DNA of 10,471 nucleotides, taken from NCBI GenBank assembly GCA_947585065.1, contig CANPWX010000024.1, forward strand, positions 1 through 10,471, given 5' to 3'. This document shows, piece by piece, positions 1-6,524 of the stretch. Origin of the DNA: an uncultured Bacilli bacterium. Its GTDB lineage: Bacteria > Bacillota_I > Bacilli_A > RF39 > UBA660. The stretch's first letter is position 1; each line of letters starts with the position of its first letter. The notes under the pieces are model-generated. The model was not told the DNA's origin and did no database searches. It was given only the letters and a program-made list of their open reading frames with translations. The translations under genes were made by a program, and so were the position numbers.

Positions 1-155
1 TTTTTACTACTAAGAATTTCATACGATACGACGAATTTTTCATTTAGGTAATCCACAGATATACCTGATATGATAGCTAAGTTATTGAGTTCTTGATAAT
101 CATAACAACCTGTTAGAAAAAAGGGAAGAATGAGTAATAAAATTATTTTTTTCAT
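1..155 (-). CDS. gerC: Ger(x)C-family spore germination lipoprotein, N-terminal part (runs off window)
   Basis: Only the first 51 codons are present; the gene continues past base 1. The N-terminus is a lipoprotein signal peptide: MKK, a hydrophobic core, then the lipobox LTGC with Cys17 as the predicted lipidated residue. After it comes CYDYQELNNLAIISGI, a typical opening of Ger(x)C proteins (C-x-D-xx-E-L-x-xLa-i--GI-D). In the family, the C subunit is an outer-face lipoprotein of the GerA-type germinant receptor, needed for nutrient-triggered germination. The ATG at 155-153 overlaps the TGA of the upstream gerA gene as ATGA, and an AAAGGAG ribosome site lies just before it inside gerA. The two are therefore very probably one transcript with translational coupling. 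A gerB permease subunit is not visible here and could lie beyond base 1. Confidence 0.85.
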   Translation of the reverse strand, partial: MKKIILLLILPFFLTGCYDYQELNNLAIISGISVDYLNEKFVVSYEILSSK

Positions 156-1582
156 AAGTTACTCCTTTGTCTACGTAAATTTGTTTTGGAAAGCATTTTG
201 CTACGATGAATATCTTTCCATGCTTTTGCCTTTAAAAGTCCTTTCATAAAATATACTTTATCAAATGGTGCGACAGGGTAAAAGTAAGGTTTGCCAAGGC
301 TTTTTAATTCTACCATATGAATTAAGTAGTAGAGGAAAGCAATGACTATTCCATAGAGTCCAAAGAGGGCTGCGGATGTAATAAATATCAGTCTTGCATA
401 ACGGATGGCATCAACAAGTTCTTGTTCGGTAAAAATTAAACTTGTGATAAAGGTGAATGCTACTACTATAATCATAATTGGACTAACAAATCCTGCATTT
501 ACGGCAGCTTCTCCTAATATTAATGCTCCTAGTATGGAAATTGCACTTCCATAAGAATTTGGAAATCTTATATCACTTTCTCTTAATATTTCATAGATGA
601 ATAACATTAACAGAGCTTCGACAATTGCTGGGAAAGGGACGTTATCTCGTTGCATTGCAAAATTAATTAATAAGGATGTTGGAATTGTTTCTGGATTATA
701 GTTAATTAAGGCTATGTATATCGCAGGTGCCATCATCGAAATAAAGAAACATAAAAAACGTATTACTTTTAGTAAATTAATATTGGAACTTTTGGTGTAA
801 TTATCGGAGACTGGATTCATAAAATCAGCAAAGAATGCTGGTAAAATTAAAGCAAATGGTGTGGTATCTACTAGTAAAACAATTTTTCCTTCCATTAAAG
901 AATTCGCAACGTGATCTGGCCTTTCTGTTCGAATTACAGTTGGAAAATGCGTATTATTTTCTCTTTCTAAATATTCTTTTAATGTTCCCGAATCCAGTAT
1001 TCCATCTACATCAATTTGGGATAGTTTTTCTTTTATTGTGTCTATTAAATCTGGTTCAGAAATATCTTCAAAATATAATATATTAATTGCTGTTGTTGTT
1101 TTTCTACCTATGATCATATTTTCAGATTTTAAAGTTTTTGATTTTATTCTACGTTTTACTAATCCTAAATTAATTTGAATATTTTCAGTAAAAGCATCTT
1201 TTGGGCCAAAAATTGCTTGTTCTGTCAAAGGCTCTGGGACACTTCGATTAATGTCTGCTTTGGTTTCTAAAGCTAGTATTTCACTTCCGCGGATTACGAT
1301 TGTAAAACCATTTGTAATGTAATATTCTATTTCATCTGGATTGTTGATTATTTTGGTATTAGGTGCAGGTATTAAACTTGCTAAGTCTTTTAGTTTTTGA
1401 TTTTTACTCGCTAAATAAGACATATTTTTTAAAACATAATCATTTACTTTATTGCTTCCTGTAACACTTTCTAAATAGATAATATAGATTATTTGCCAAG
1501 AACTGATTTTTATAGGTTTTATTACTAGATCTACACTTTTATTGAATTCTTTTTGTAAACGTTCGACAATTTTGTTTTTCAT
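152..1582 (-). CDS. gerA: GerA/SpoVAF-family spore germination protein (germinant receptor subunit A)
   Basis: A 476-residue protein, near the usual 480-540 of GerA-family subunits (GerA/SpoVAF, PF03323). The first half is soluble and carries family signatures: SVPEPLTEQAIFGPKDAF with a following NLGLVKRRIKS, then FPTVIRTERPDHVANSLMEG and VLLVDTTPFALILPAFF. The second half is a multi-span membrane region containing the conserved NVPFPAIVEALLMLFIYEIL and GSAISILGALILGEAAVNAG segments. It should sit in the spore inner membrane as part of a nutrient germinant receptor; the ligand cannot be deduced. I chose the ATG at 1582 because GGTGG lies five bases upstream; an in-frame GTG three codons earlier (1591) overlaps that ribosome site and is less likely. 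Its stop overlaps the start of the downstream lipoprotein gene. No convincing promoter was found in the 102-bp gap to the divergent methyltransferase gene. Confidence 0.93.
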   Translation of the reverse strand: MKNKIVERLQKEFNKSVDLVIKPIKISSWQIIYIIYLESVTGSNKVNDYVLKNMSYLASKNQKLKDLASLIPAPNTKIINNPDEIEYYITNGFTIVIRGSEILALETKADINRSVPEPLTEQAIFGPKDAFTENIQINLGLVKRRIKSKTLKSENMIIGRKTTTAINILYFEDISEPDLIDTIKEKLSQIDVDGILDSGTLKEYLERENNTHFPTVIRTERPDHVANSLMEGKIVLLVDTTPFALILPAFFADFMNPVSDNYTKSSNINLLKVIRFLCFFISMMAPAIYIALINYNPETIPTSLLINFAMQRDNVPFPAIVEALLMLFIYEILRESDIRFPNSYGSAISILGALILGEAAVNAGFVSPIMIIVVAFTFITSLIFTEQELVDAIRYARLIFITSAALFGLYGIVIAFLYYLIHMVELKSLGKPYFYPVAPFDKVYFMKGLLKAKAWKDIHRSKMLSKTNLRRQRSNL

Positions 1583-1684
1583 AATATCCACCGTTTTTAG
1601 TATGAATATTTTTTGAAGTTTTAAACCTATTTTTGTCGACTTTTTGTTCTTTCTGCTTTAAAATATTTTTAGGTGATTTGTTTT

Positions 1685-2875
1685 ATGCTTGTTCAAATTG
1701 AAAAACAGGATTATGAGGGAAGAGGGCTCGCTCATATTCACAATAAATGTGTTTTTATTCCAAGAACTTTAAAAGATGAAGTGGTAGATGTTCAAATTCA
1801 AAAAGATGAAAAACGTTTTTGCATTGGAAAGGTAGAAAAAATAATTCAGAAAAGTGAATTTCGTATTCCGTCTTTTTGTCCTTATGCTTTTTTATGTGGA
1901 GGTTGTTCTTTTGATTTTGTAAGTTATGAACAATCTTTAAAAATAAAAGAAGAAATGATTTGTGATTTAATGGAACATCATGGAATTTCTATTCATTTTT
2001 CTATTGTTCCTAGTCGTCCTGTATTAGGATATCGTAATAAAATTAGTTTACATGTGCATCATTTTCAATATGGGTATTATCAAGAAGGAAGTCATGATTT
2101 TGTCGCGATTCAAAAATGTATGTTAGTTCACCCTAAAATCAATGAATTTATTCAAGATCATTTCATTGAAATGGAAACAGGAAAATTAATGATTCGAATT
2201 AATGATAAAGAAGAAATGTTTCTTGCAATTGAAACGGATGAGGCTATTCCTATTCCTAAAATTTTAGTTGAAAAATACTCTATTGTTGGTATTTTACTGA
2301 ATCATCGATGTGTATATGGCAAGCCTTTTCTTTCTTATGAAGTTTCTTCTTATTCTTATTGTATTTTAGGTGATTCTTTTTTTCAAGTAAACCCTTATAT
2401 AGCTGGGATTATTCAAGAAGAAGTGATAAAATCTATTCCTAAAAATAGTATTGTTTTTGATTTTTACTGTGGGTGTGGCTTTTTTACTTTTCCTATTTCG
2501 AAATATGCTAAAAAAGTAGTTGGAATTGAACTTAGTCAAAATTCTATATTAGGTGCTGAAAAAATACGAAAAGAACAATCTTTTTTGAATGTTCAATTTC
2601 ATGTGGGTAAAGTAGAAGATATTGCTGTTCAATTAAATGAAAAACCAACTCTTATTTTGGTGGATCCACCTAGAAGTGGAATCGATAAAAAAACGTTACA
2701 ATATATATTAAAAAGTAATACAGAAAAGATTCTTTATTTATCTTGTAATCCGATTAGTTTAGCAAGAGATTTAAAAGTATTGATAGAAAAATATGAATTA
2801 AAGGATTTTAAAGCTTTTGATATGTTTCCTTATACGCATCATGTGGAGTGTTTATGTACTTTAAATTTAAGATAA
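1685..2875 (+). CDS. rlmD: 23S rRNA (uracil-5-)-methyltransferase, RlmD/RlmCD (RumA) type
   Basis: A 396-residue SAM-dependent rRNA m5U methyltransferase of the TrmA/RumA family, which methylates a uracil (U1939 and/or U747 by E. coli numbering) in 23S rRNA. Domains: N-terminal TRAM domain (about residues 1-55, IEKQDYEGRGLAHIHNKCVF), a [4Fe-4S] site with Cys65-x5-Cys71-x2-Cys74 plus Cys145 (QKCMLVHP), and a C-terminal Rossmann methyltransferase domain. There the SAM loop is FDFYCGCGFF, followed by VGIEL, the VDPPRSG motif, and the catalytic cysteine in YLSCNP. Start: ATG at 1685 has AGGTGA (1671-1676) eight bases upstream. A GTG four codons earlier is part of that ribosome site and was rejected. 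Many Bacillota have two paralogues, so RlmD versus RlmCD cannot be settled here. It converges with the corA gene. Confidence 0.93.
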   Translation: MLVQIEKQDYEGRGLAHIHNKCVFIPRTLKDEVVDVQIQKDEKRFCIGKVEKIIQKSEFRIPSFCPYAFLCGGCSFDFVSYEQSLKIKEEMICDLMEHHGISIHFSIVPSRPVLGYRNKISLHVHHFQYGYYQEGSHDFVAIQKCMLVHPKINEFIQDHFIEMETGKLMIRINDKEEMFLAIETDEAIPIPKILVEKYSIVGILLNHRCVYGKPFLSYEVSSYSYCILGDSFFQVNPYIAGIIQEEVIKSIPKNSIVFDFYCGCGFFTFPISKYAKKVVGIELSQNSILGAEKIRKEQSFLNVQFHVGKVEDIAVQLNEKPTLILVDPPRSGIDKKTLQYILKSNTEKILYLSCNPISLARDLKVLIEKYELKDFKAFDMFPYTHHVECLCTLNLR

Positions 2876-2892
2876 GTAAATTCTATAGTTAC

Positions 2893-2923
2893 ACTTTTTA
2901 AAAATTATAATTTTTTTTAAAGT
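2893..2923. terminator. AT-only imperfect hairpin between convergent rlmD and corA genes
   Basis: An inverted-repeat region: ACTTT at 2893-2897 pairs with AAAGT at 2919-2923, with an inner AAAAATTA/TAATTTTT pairing and T-runs on the plus strand. It lies in the short gap after the rlmD stop and overlaps the corA stop codon. A bidirectional terminator is plausible for two converging genes, but the stem is purely A-T and contains mismatches. Confidence 0.35.
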
Positions 2924-3840
2924 AAATTTTTCTTTTTTAATAATAATATTAATAATACTGATATGAGTAAAGATAATAAAAATACTAGTAAGAAAGAATA
3001 TGGATTTTTTCCAAAATCTCCTAAAAAAACATTCATTCCTAAAAAAGATGAGATCATTGTGGGAACAGATATAACTAGTGTCACAGAAGTTAAAAATTTC
3101 ATGATTGTATTCATATTGTTTGATATAATTGAGTTATAAGTATTCATTGTGTTTGTTAGTATTTCTCGGTATATAGTAACCATTTCAATTGCTTGTTTTA
3201 TTTCGATTTGAGTATCTTTTAGAAATCCTAATTCGTGTAATTTTAAAGTATGTGTATTTTCTATTTTTTCTAGTATTGCTTTATTTCCTTCTAATGATGT
3301 TGTAAAATAAAGTAAACTTTTTTGTAAATTTAACATTTTTTCGATATCTTTGTTATTTGCTTTTGTTAAATTTTTTTCTTTTTGAAGAATTTCATCTTGG
3401 ATTTCATTTAAATATTTTAAAAATTTTTCTGTACTTTTACGAATTAAAAAAATTGGATAATTCATTGAATCTTTTATTTTTTCTGTTTCTATACTTTGTT
3501 CTATTTCATCTGTAAAATTATTTTTTTCTAAAGAAACTGTGATCATTCCTTGATTGAAAAAGAATATTGTATAGGGACAAGTTTTATATTTATATTTTGT
3601 TGTATTTTCTATTTTTAATGGAGTATGAAAAATGACTAAAGTATAATTTTCTTCTTGAATGATATGAGGAAGTTCTGATTTGTCTAATACTTTTTCAACA
3701 TCTGTAAGTTTAATCTGCATTTCTTTTGCAATTTCATTTATTTCTTCTTTGGTAGGAGATAAAAGTTGGATCCAAAAATTGTTTGTTATTTTTTGTTTTT
3801 CTTTTAATCCTTGTTTTTGAATTTGAACTATTTTTTTCAT
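2917..3840 (-). CDS. corA: CorA-family magnesium/divalent cation transporter
   Basis: A 307-residue CorA/Mrs2/Alr1-superfamily channel-transporter, expected to pentamerise in the cytoplasmic membrane and move Mg2+ or another divalent ion. The N-terminal two thirds are a charged cytoplasmic domain (for example EINEIAKEMQIKLTDVEKVLD near the start) with a long helical stretch at about 130-245. Two C-terminal membrane helices (about 247-267 and 283-301) flank the signature GMN at 268-270. The loop after it is LGDFGKNP rather than the common MPE-type loop, as in divergent Bacillota members, so the ion preference is uncertain. The protein ends in basic KKKNLL. ATG at 3840 has GGAAGG six to seven bases upstream; a TTG fourteen codons further up falls near the promoter and was rejected. 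The gene is divergent from the nfeD operon. Confidence 0.9.
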   Translation of the reverse strand: MKKIVQIQKQGLKEKQKITNNFWIQLLSPTKEEINEIAKEMQIKLTDVEKVLDKSELPHIIQEENYTLVIFHTPLKIENTTKYKYKTCPYTIFFFNQGMITVSLEKNNFTDEIEQSIETEKIKDSMNYPIFLIRKSTEKFLKYLNEIQDEILQKEKNLTKANNKDIEKMLNLQKSLLYFTTSLEGNKAILEKIENTHTLKLHELGFLKDTQIEIKQAIEMVTIYREILTNTMNTYNSIISNNMNTIMKFLTSVTLVISVPTMISSFLGMNVFLGDFGKNPYSFLLVFLLSLLISVLLILLLKKKNLL

Positions 3841-3863
3841 TTTTTTCCTTCCATTCTTTGTTT

Positions 3864-3906
3864 CTATTTTATCACGCTTCAAAAGTTTTGAAAAGTGATA
3901 AATTAG
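3864..3906. repeat. 43-bp imperfect palindrome in the corA/nfeD divergent control region
   Basis: The axis is G3885, and 18 of 21 base pairs match between 3864-3884 and 3886-3906. The core TTCAAAAGTTTTGAA (3878-3892) is perfect. After two mismatches, TATCAC and GTGATA flank it and continue outward, with one more mismatch. It covers the -10 and -35 elements proposed for corA, so a dimeric regulator's operator is a reasonable inference. Confidence 0.7.
3866..3894 (-). promoter_or_regulatory. Putative sigma-A promoter for corA
   Basis: Read on the minus strand: -35 TTTTCA (3894-3889), a 17-bp spacer, and -10 TAAAAT (3871-3866) preceded by TG-N (extended -10). It lies about 25 bp upstream of the chosen corA ATG, leaving room for the GGAAGG ribosome site. 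The promoter lies inside the 43-bp palindrome. Confidence 0.5.
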
Positions 3907-3908
3907 CT

Positions 3909-3938
3909 CTGTTAATTTTGCATAAAATGTAGTATAAT
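3909..3938 (+). promoter_or_regulatory. Putative promoter for the nfeD-SPFH operon
   Basis: A perfect -10 TATAAT at 3933-3938 lies 24 bp upstream of the nfeD ATG. The best -35 is a weak CTGTTA (3909-3914) with an 18-bp spacer. It sits immediately outside the 43-bp palindrome. Confidence 0.5.
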
Positions 3939-3962
3939 CATTGTTAAGAAAGAAGTGAAGTT

Positions 3963-4592
3963 ATGAGTTATTGGATTTTATGGTTAATTATTGTTATTTT
4001 GTTAACGATGATTGAAGCTGTTACGGTGAATTTGGTGTCTATTTGGTTTATCTTAAGTGGAATTATTTCCTTGTTTGTTTCCTTATTTGTGGATTCCTTT
4101 CTATGGCAATTTGGAATTTTTGTCGGTGTTGGGGCTGTTCTTATGATTTTAACGAAACCGGCTCTTGATAAAATGCTTCAAGAAAAGGAAGCTAAAACTA
4201 ATTTGGAAAGAATTATCGGAATGGAAGGAGTTGTTACTCAACCTATTAAAAAGAATGTAGTAGGAGAAGTGAAGGTTGATGGTAAATTATGGTCTGCTGT
4301 TTCTGATGTTTCGATTAAAGTAGATGAAGTGATTCGGGTAAAAGAACTTCAATCTGTTAAATTAGTGGTAGAAAAAGTAGTGAATGAAGAAGAAAAAGTT
4401 GTGAAAAAGGAAGGTACTTCAAAATCTTCTTCTCAGAAAAAAAGTTCAAAAAAGAGTTCTTCTAAAAAGCCTACTACTACCAAAAGTACTACGAAAAAAT
4501 CTACTTCAAAAAGCAACTCTACTAAAAAGGTAAATGAAACTAAAGGGACTCGTGGAAAACAGGTATCTAAAGAAAAGAAAGAAGTGAAGTAA
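3963..4592 (+). CDS. NfeD-like membrane protein with Lys/Ser/Thr-rich C-terminal tail
   Basis: A 209-residue NfeD-family protein of the short type. Residues about 4-22, 24-43 and 46-63 are hydrophobic membrane segments. Residues about 80-140 look like the cytoplasmic OB-fold NfeD domain (ERIIGMEGVV, then GEVKVDGKLWSA and an IRVKEL strand). From about residue 141 to the end the sequence becomes low-complexity: KSSSQKKSSKKSSSKKP and similar Lys/Ser/Thr repeats, strongly basic and probably disordered. The short NfeD proteins I know end soon after the OB domain, so this tail is unusual. NfeD proteins are typically paired with SPFH/stomatin partners, and here the partner gene starts one base after this stop. 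The ATG has a GAAGTGAAG ribosome site. The function is probably assembly or regulation of the SPFH membrane complex, by analogy with E. coli YbbJ-QmcA. Confidence 0.83.
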   Translation: MSYWILWLIIVILLTMIEAVTVNLVSIWFILSGIISLFVSLFVDSFLWQFGIFVGVGAVLMILTKPALDKMLQEKEAKTNLERIIGMEGVVTQPIKKNVVGEVKVDGKLWSAVSDVSIKVDEVIRVKELQSVKLVVEKVVNEEEKVVKKEGTSKSSSQKKSSKKSSSKKPTTTKSTTKKSTSKSNSTKKVNETKGTRGKQVSKEKKEVK

Positions 4593-4593
4593 A

Positions 4594-5490
4594 ATGCCTC
4601 TATTTTTAATATTACTGGTTTTAATTGCTATCATTGTTATTCCTTGTGTCAAAATTGTTCCGCAGTCTAAATCTTATGTTATTGAACGTCTTGGCTCTTA
4701 TTATACAACTTGGGAACATGGTGTTCATTTTATGGTTCCTTTTATGGATCGAATTGTCAATATTGTTTTGTTAAAAGAAATTGTTCGAGATTTTGATCCT
4801 CAACCTGTTATTACAAAAGATAATGTGACAATGCAAATTGATACGGTTGTTTATTTTCAAATTACTGATGCAAAACTTTATACTTATGGAGTTGAGTACC
4901 CTATCAGTGCAATTGAAACTTTAACTGCAACTACTTTACGTAATATTATTGGAGAATTGGAACTCGATCAAACGTTAACTAGTCGTGATATTATTAATAC
5001 GAAAATGCGTGCGATTTTGGATGAAGCTACTGATCCTTGGGGAATTAAAGTGAATCGTGTCGAAGTGAAAAATATTCTTCCACCAAAGGATATTCAAGAA
5101 GCTATGGAAAAACAAATGCGTGCTGAACGTGAACGTCGTGAAAAAATATTACAAGCTGAAGGTGAAAAAAAATCGTCTGTTTTAATTGCTGAAGGAGAAA
5201 AAGAAAGTGCCATTTTAAGAGCTGAGGCTGAGAAAGAAGCTAAAATTAAAAGAGCTGAAGGAGAAGCAGAAGCTTTACTTAAAATTAAAACTGCTGAAGC
5301 AGAAGGAATTCGATTACTTCGAGAAGCAAAAGCTGATAAGGCTGTATTACAATTAAAATCTTTTGAAACATTAAGTAAAGTTGCTGATGGACAATCTACT
5401 AAAATTATTATCCCAACAGATTTACAAAATATTGCTACTTTTGGTACAGTACTTGAAGAAACAATGGATTCTAAAAAAAATAATAAATAG
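4594..5490 (+). CDS. SPFH/Band-7 (stomatin/slipin-like, QmcA-type) membrane protein
   Basis: A 298-residue SPFH-domain scaffold protein of the stomatin/QmcA group. Residues 1-20 form an N-terminal membrane anchor. The SPFH domain follows (about 20-185), with diagnostic segments QSKSYVIERLGSYYTTWEHG, DNVTMQIDTVVYFQI, LRNIIGELELDQTLTSRD and WGIKVNRVEVKNI. A long Ala/Glu/Lys-rich coiled coil (about 165-250) contains repeated AEGEKESA / RAEAEKEA / RAEGEAEA units. The end of the protein (IIIPTDLQNI) is also family-typical. Such proteins oligomerise into ring- or cage-like membrane assemblies that organise microdomains and membrane protease access; the exact partner here is unknown. It is in an operon with the nfeD-like gene one base upstream and shares with it the same ribosome-site string. 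A terminator directly follows the stop. Confidence 0.93.
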   Translation: MPLFLILLVLIAIIVIPCVKIVPQSKSYVIERLGSYYTTWEHGVHFMVPFMDRIVNIVLLKEIVRDFDPQPVITKDNVTMQIDTVVYFQITDAKLYTYGVEYPISAIETLTATTLRNIIGELELDQTLTSRDIINTKMRAILDEATDPWGIKVNRVEVKNILPPKDIQEAMEKQMRAERERREKILQAEGEKKSSVLIAEGEKESAILRAEAEKEAKIKRAEGEAEALLKIKTAEAEGIRLLREAKADKAVLQLKSFETLSKVADGQSTKIIIPTDLQNIATFGTVLEETMDSKKNNK

Positions 5491-5519
5491 CTTAAAGGGA
5501 AACTTTTAAGTTTTCTTTT
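5491..5519 (+). terminator. Intrinsic terminator with GAAA tetraloop after the SPFH gene
   Basis: Arms 5491-5498 (CTTAAAGG) and 5503-5510 (CTTTTAAG) pair over eight positions with one G-U wobble, closed by a GAAA loop. TTTTCTTTT follows at 5511-5519. It starts on the base after the SPFH stop codon and probably ends the nfeD-SPFH transcript. Confidence 0.65.
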
Positions 5520-5537
5520 GAGGGAAGGTGAAATTCT

Positions 5538-6017
5538 TTGGAACACGTTACTCATTCTTTTGGACCTTGGTATTGGAAAGATTCTAAAATTTTGATATTG
5601 GGATCTATGCCTAGTAGAAAATCTAGGGAACTAAATTATTATTATGCTCATCCTAAAAATCGTTTTTGGAAAGTGTTAGAAGTTCTTTTTGAAGAAAAGA
5701 TTTCTAATCCTAAGGAGTTTTGTCAAAAGCATAAAATTGCTTTATGGGATACTCTATTTTCTTGTGATATTCATTCTTCTTCTGATTCTAGTATTCAAAA
5801 TATTGTTCCTAATGATTTGTCTATTATTTTTAAAAAAGCTTCTATTCAATCTATTTTTACCACTGGGAAAAAGGCACATGAAATTTATCAAAAATATTTA
5901 TATCCTATTTATTTAAAAGAAGATATTATGCTTCCTAGCACTTCTCCAGCTAATGCCTCTTATTCTTTAAACCGTTTAGTAGAGGAATATAAAATTATAA
6001 AAAAATATTTGGAATAG
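5538..6017 (+). CDS. DNA-deoxyinosine (hypoxanthine) glycosylase, family 6 uracil-DNA glycosylase superfamily
   Basis: A 159-residue enzyme matching the bacterial DNA-deoxyinosine glycosylase family, which removes hypoxanthine (deaminated adenine) from DNA to start base-excision repair. Visible motifs: HSFGPWY at the start, ILILGSMPSRKSRE (about 18-31), YYAHPKNRFW (35-44), ALWDTL in the middle, FTTGKKAHEIY, and LPSTSPANAS at 132-141, which is the typical C-terminal active-site loop. The length is normal for the family. The start is TTG at 5538, supported by AAGGTGA at 5525-5531 and by the family's usual N-terminal HSF-P--; no ATG in frame lies before the GSMPS motif. It follows the SPFH terminator, so it may use readthrough or an unseen promoter. 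Thymine/uracil mismatch activity is an alternative within the same superfamily. Confidence 0.88.
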   Translation: MEHVTHSFGPWYWKDSKILILGSMPSRKSRELNYYYAHPKNRFWKVLEVLFEEKISNPKEFCQKHKIALWDTLFSCDIHSSSDSSIQNIVPNDLSIIFKKASIQSIFTTGKKAHEIYQKYLYPIYLKEDIMLPSTSPANASYSLNRLVEEYKIIKKYLE

Positions 6018-6024
6018 GATTATT

Positions 6025-6040
6025 ATTTGAAATTTCAAAT
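6025..6040. repeat. 16-bp perfect palindrome downstream of the glycosylase gene
   Basis: ATTTGAAATTTCAAAT is perfectly self-complementary. It has no loop and no following U-tract, so it is not a good terminator. It lies about 90 bp upstream of the RelB-like remnant and could be a leftover antitoxin operator. Confidence 0.5.
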
Positions 6041-6132
6041 TATATATGTCAGTGAGAAGATATAAGTTATTTTGATAGATCCAGTAAAGTAAAAAATGTA
6101 AGTATATAATAAAAACAGAAATGAGGGATACT

Positions 6133-6306
6133 ATGGAATCATTAAATTTAAATGTTCGTGTTGATGCTAATGACAAAAAAAGAACTAATCCGTTTGATGA
6201 AACAATTTATGAGAAATTAAAAGAAGCAGAATTGGAAATGGTTAATAATGCTCGAAGATATTCTAAAGAAGAAGTTTTAAAAAGTATGAATAACATTATA
6301 GGATAA
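6133..6306 (+). pseudogene. RelB/DinJ-family antitoxin with internal in-frame deletion
   Basis: An intact 57-codon reading frame that joins the two ends of a RelB/DinJ antitoxin. The start, LNLNVRVDANDKK, is the usual first strand (N-VRVD---K) of the ribbon-helix-helix DNA-binding domain. The rest, NPFDETIYEKLKEAELEM followed by ARRYSKEEVL, matches the C-terminal toxin-binding helix region (NP--ETI-ALKEAE-----a-xYss-eE-l). The roughly 30-40 residues normally between them, including the LGL-mStAIN-FL helices and the RGIPFE segment, are missing. Full-length relatives have about 85-100 residues. The ATG at 6133 has GAGG six bases upstream; an earlier ATG at 6121 is less well placed. A toxin remnant follows directly. 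It may still be translated but should not bind DNA in the normal way. Confidence 0.68.
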
Positions 6307-6317
6307 AAAATGTGTAG

Positions 6318-6510
6318 AAATTTTTCTCTATTACAAAAAAAGATATCGATGAGATTATCTATTATATACTCACAAATTAAAAAATATTACTGCTTCTAAA
6401 AAACTTATAGATTTATTTATGAGCAGTCTTGATCCTATTGTAGAGTTTTTTATGGATGCTCTGTATGTAAACGCGAAAAAAAGACTGCAAAGATGATAAT
6501 ATTAAGATAG
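6318..6510 (+). pseudogene. Decayed RelE/ParE-superfamily toxin remnant
   Basis: There is no open frame across this interval, but three frames read together resemble a RelE/ParE-fold toxin. Frame one (6324-6377) gives FSITKKDIDEIIYYILTN, like the first helices of this fold (iT--A--DLdeIi-YI). It hits a TAA at 6378, where one inserted T would restore LKN. Frame two (6380 on) continues KNITASKKLIDLF, matching the N--AAkkLid-- helix. A third frame near the end gives KREKKTAKMIILR, resembling the last strands (d---ktv-I-rIl). The middle of the protein is missing. Its position directly after a RelB/DinJ-like frame supports the reading. The identification of the last segment is tentative. Confidence 0.55.
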
Positions 6511-6524
6511 AAGGGTGATAAAAA

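Noticed and set aside
835..1086. Plus-strand open frame opposite gerA
   Set aside because: It lies wholly inside the well-supported gerA gene, has low complexity and no ribosome site.
1588..1621. Sigma-G-like promoter for gerA: CATACTA on the minus strand (1604-1598) with a GTTTA 17 bp upstream
   Set aside because: The -10 fits CATnnTA, but transcription would start at or inside the GGTGG ribosome site of gerA, leaving no usable leader. The -35 match is also weak.
5094..5555. Long open frame on the minus strand opposite the SPFH gene
   Set aside because: It is antisense to a strongly conserved coiled-coil coding region and is Ser/Ala/Phe-rich, as expected from the reverse strand of Ala/Glu/Lys codons. 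It is not a gene.
6105..6110. TATAAT upstream of the antitoxin remnant
   Set aside because: The hexamer is perfect, but no acceptable -35 or extended -10 is seen, so it was not listed as a promoter. It may be a relic.
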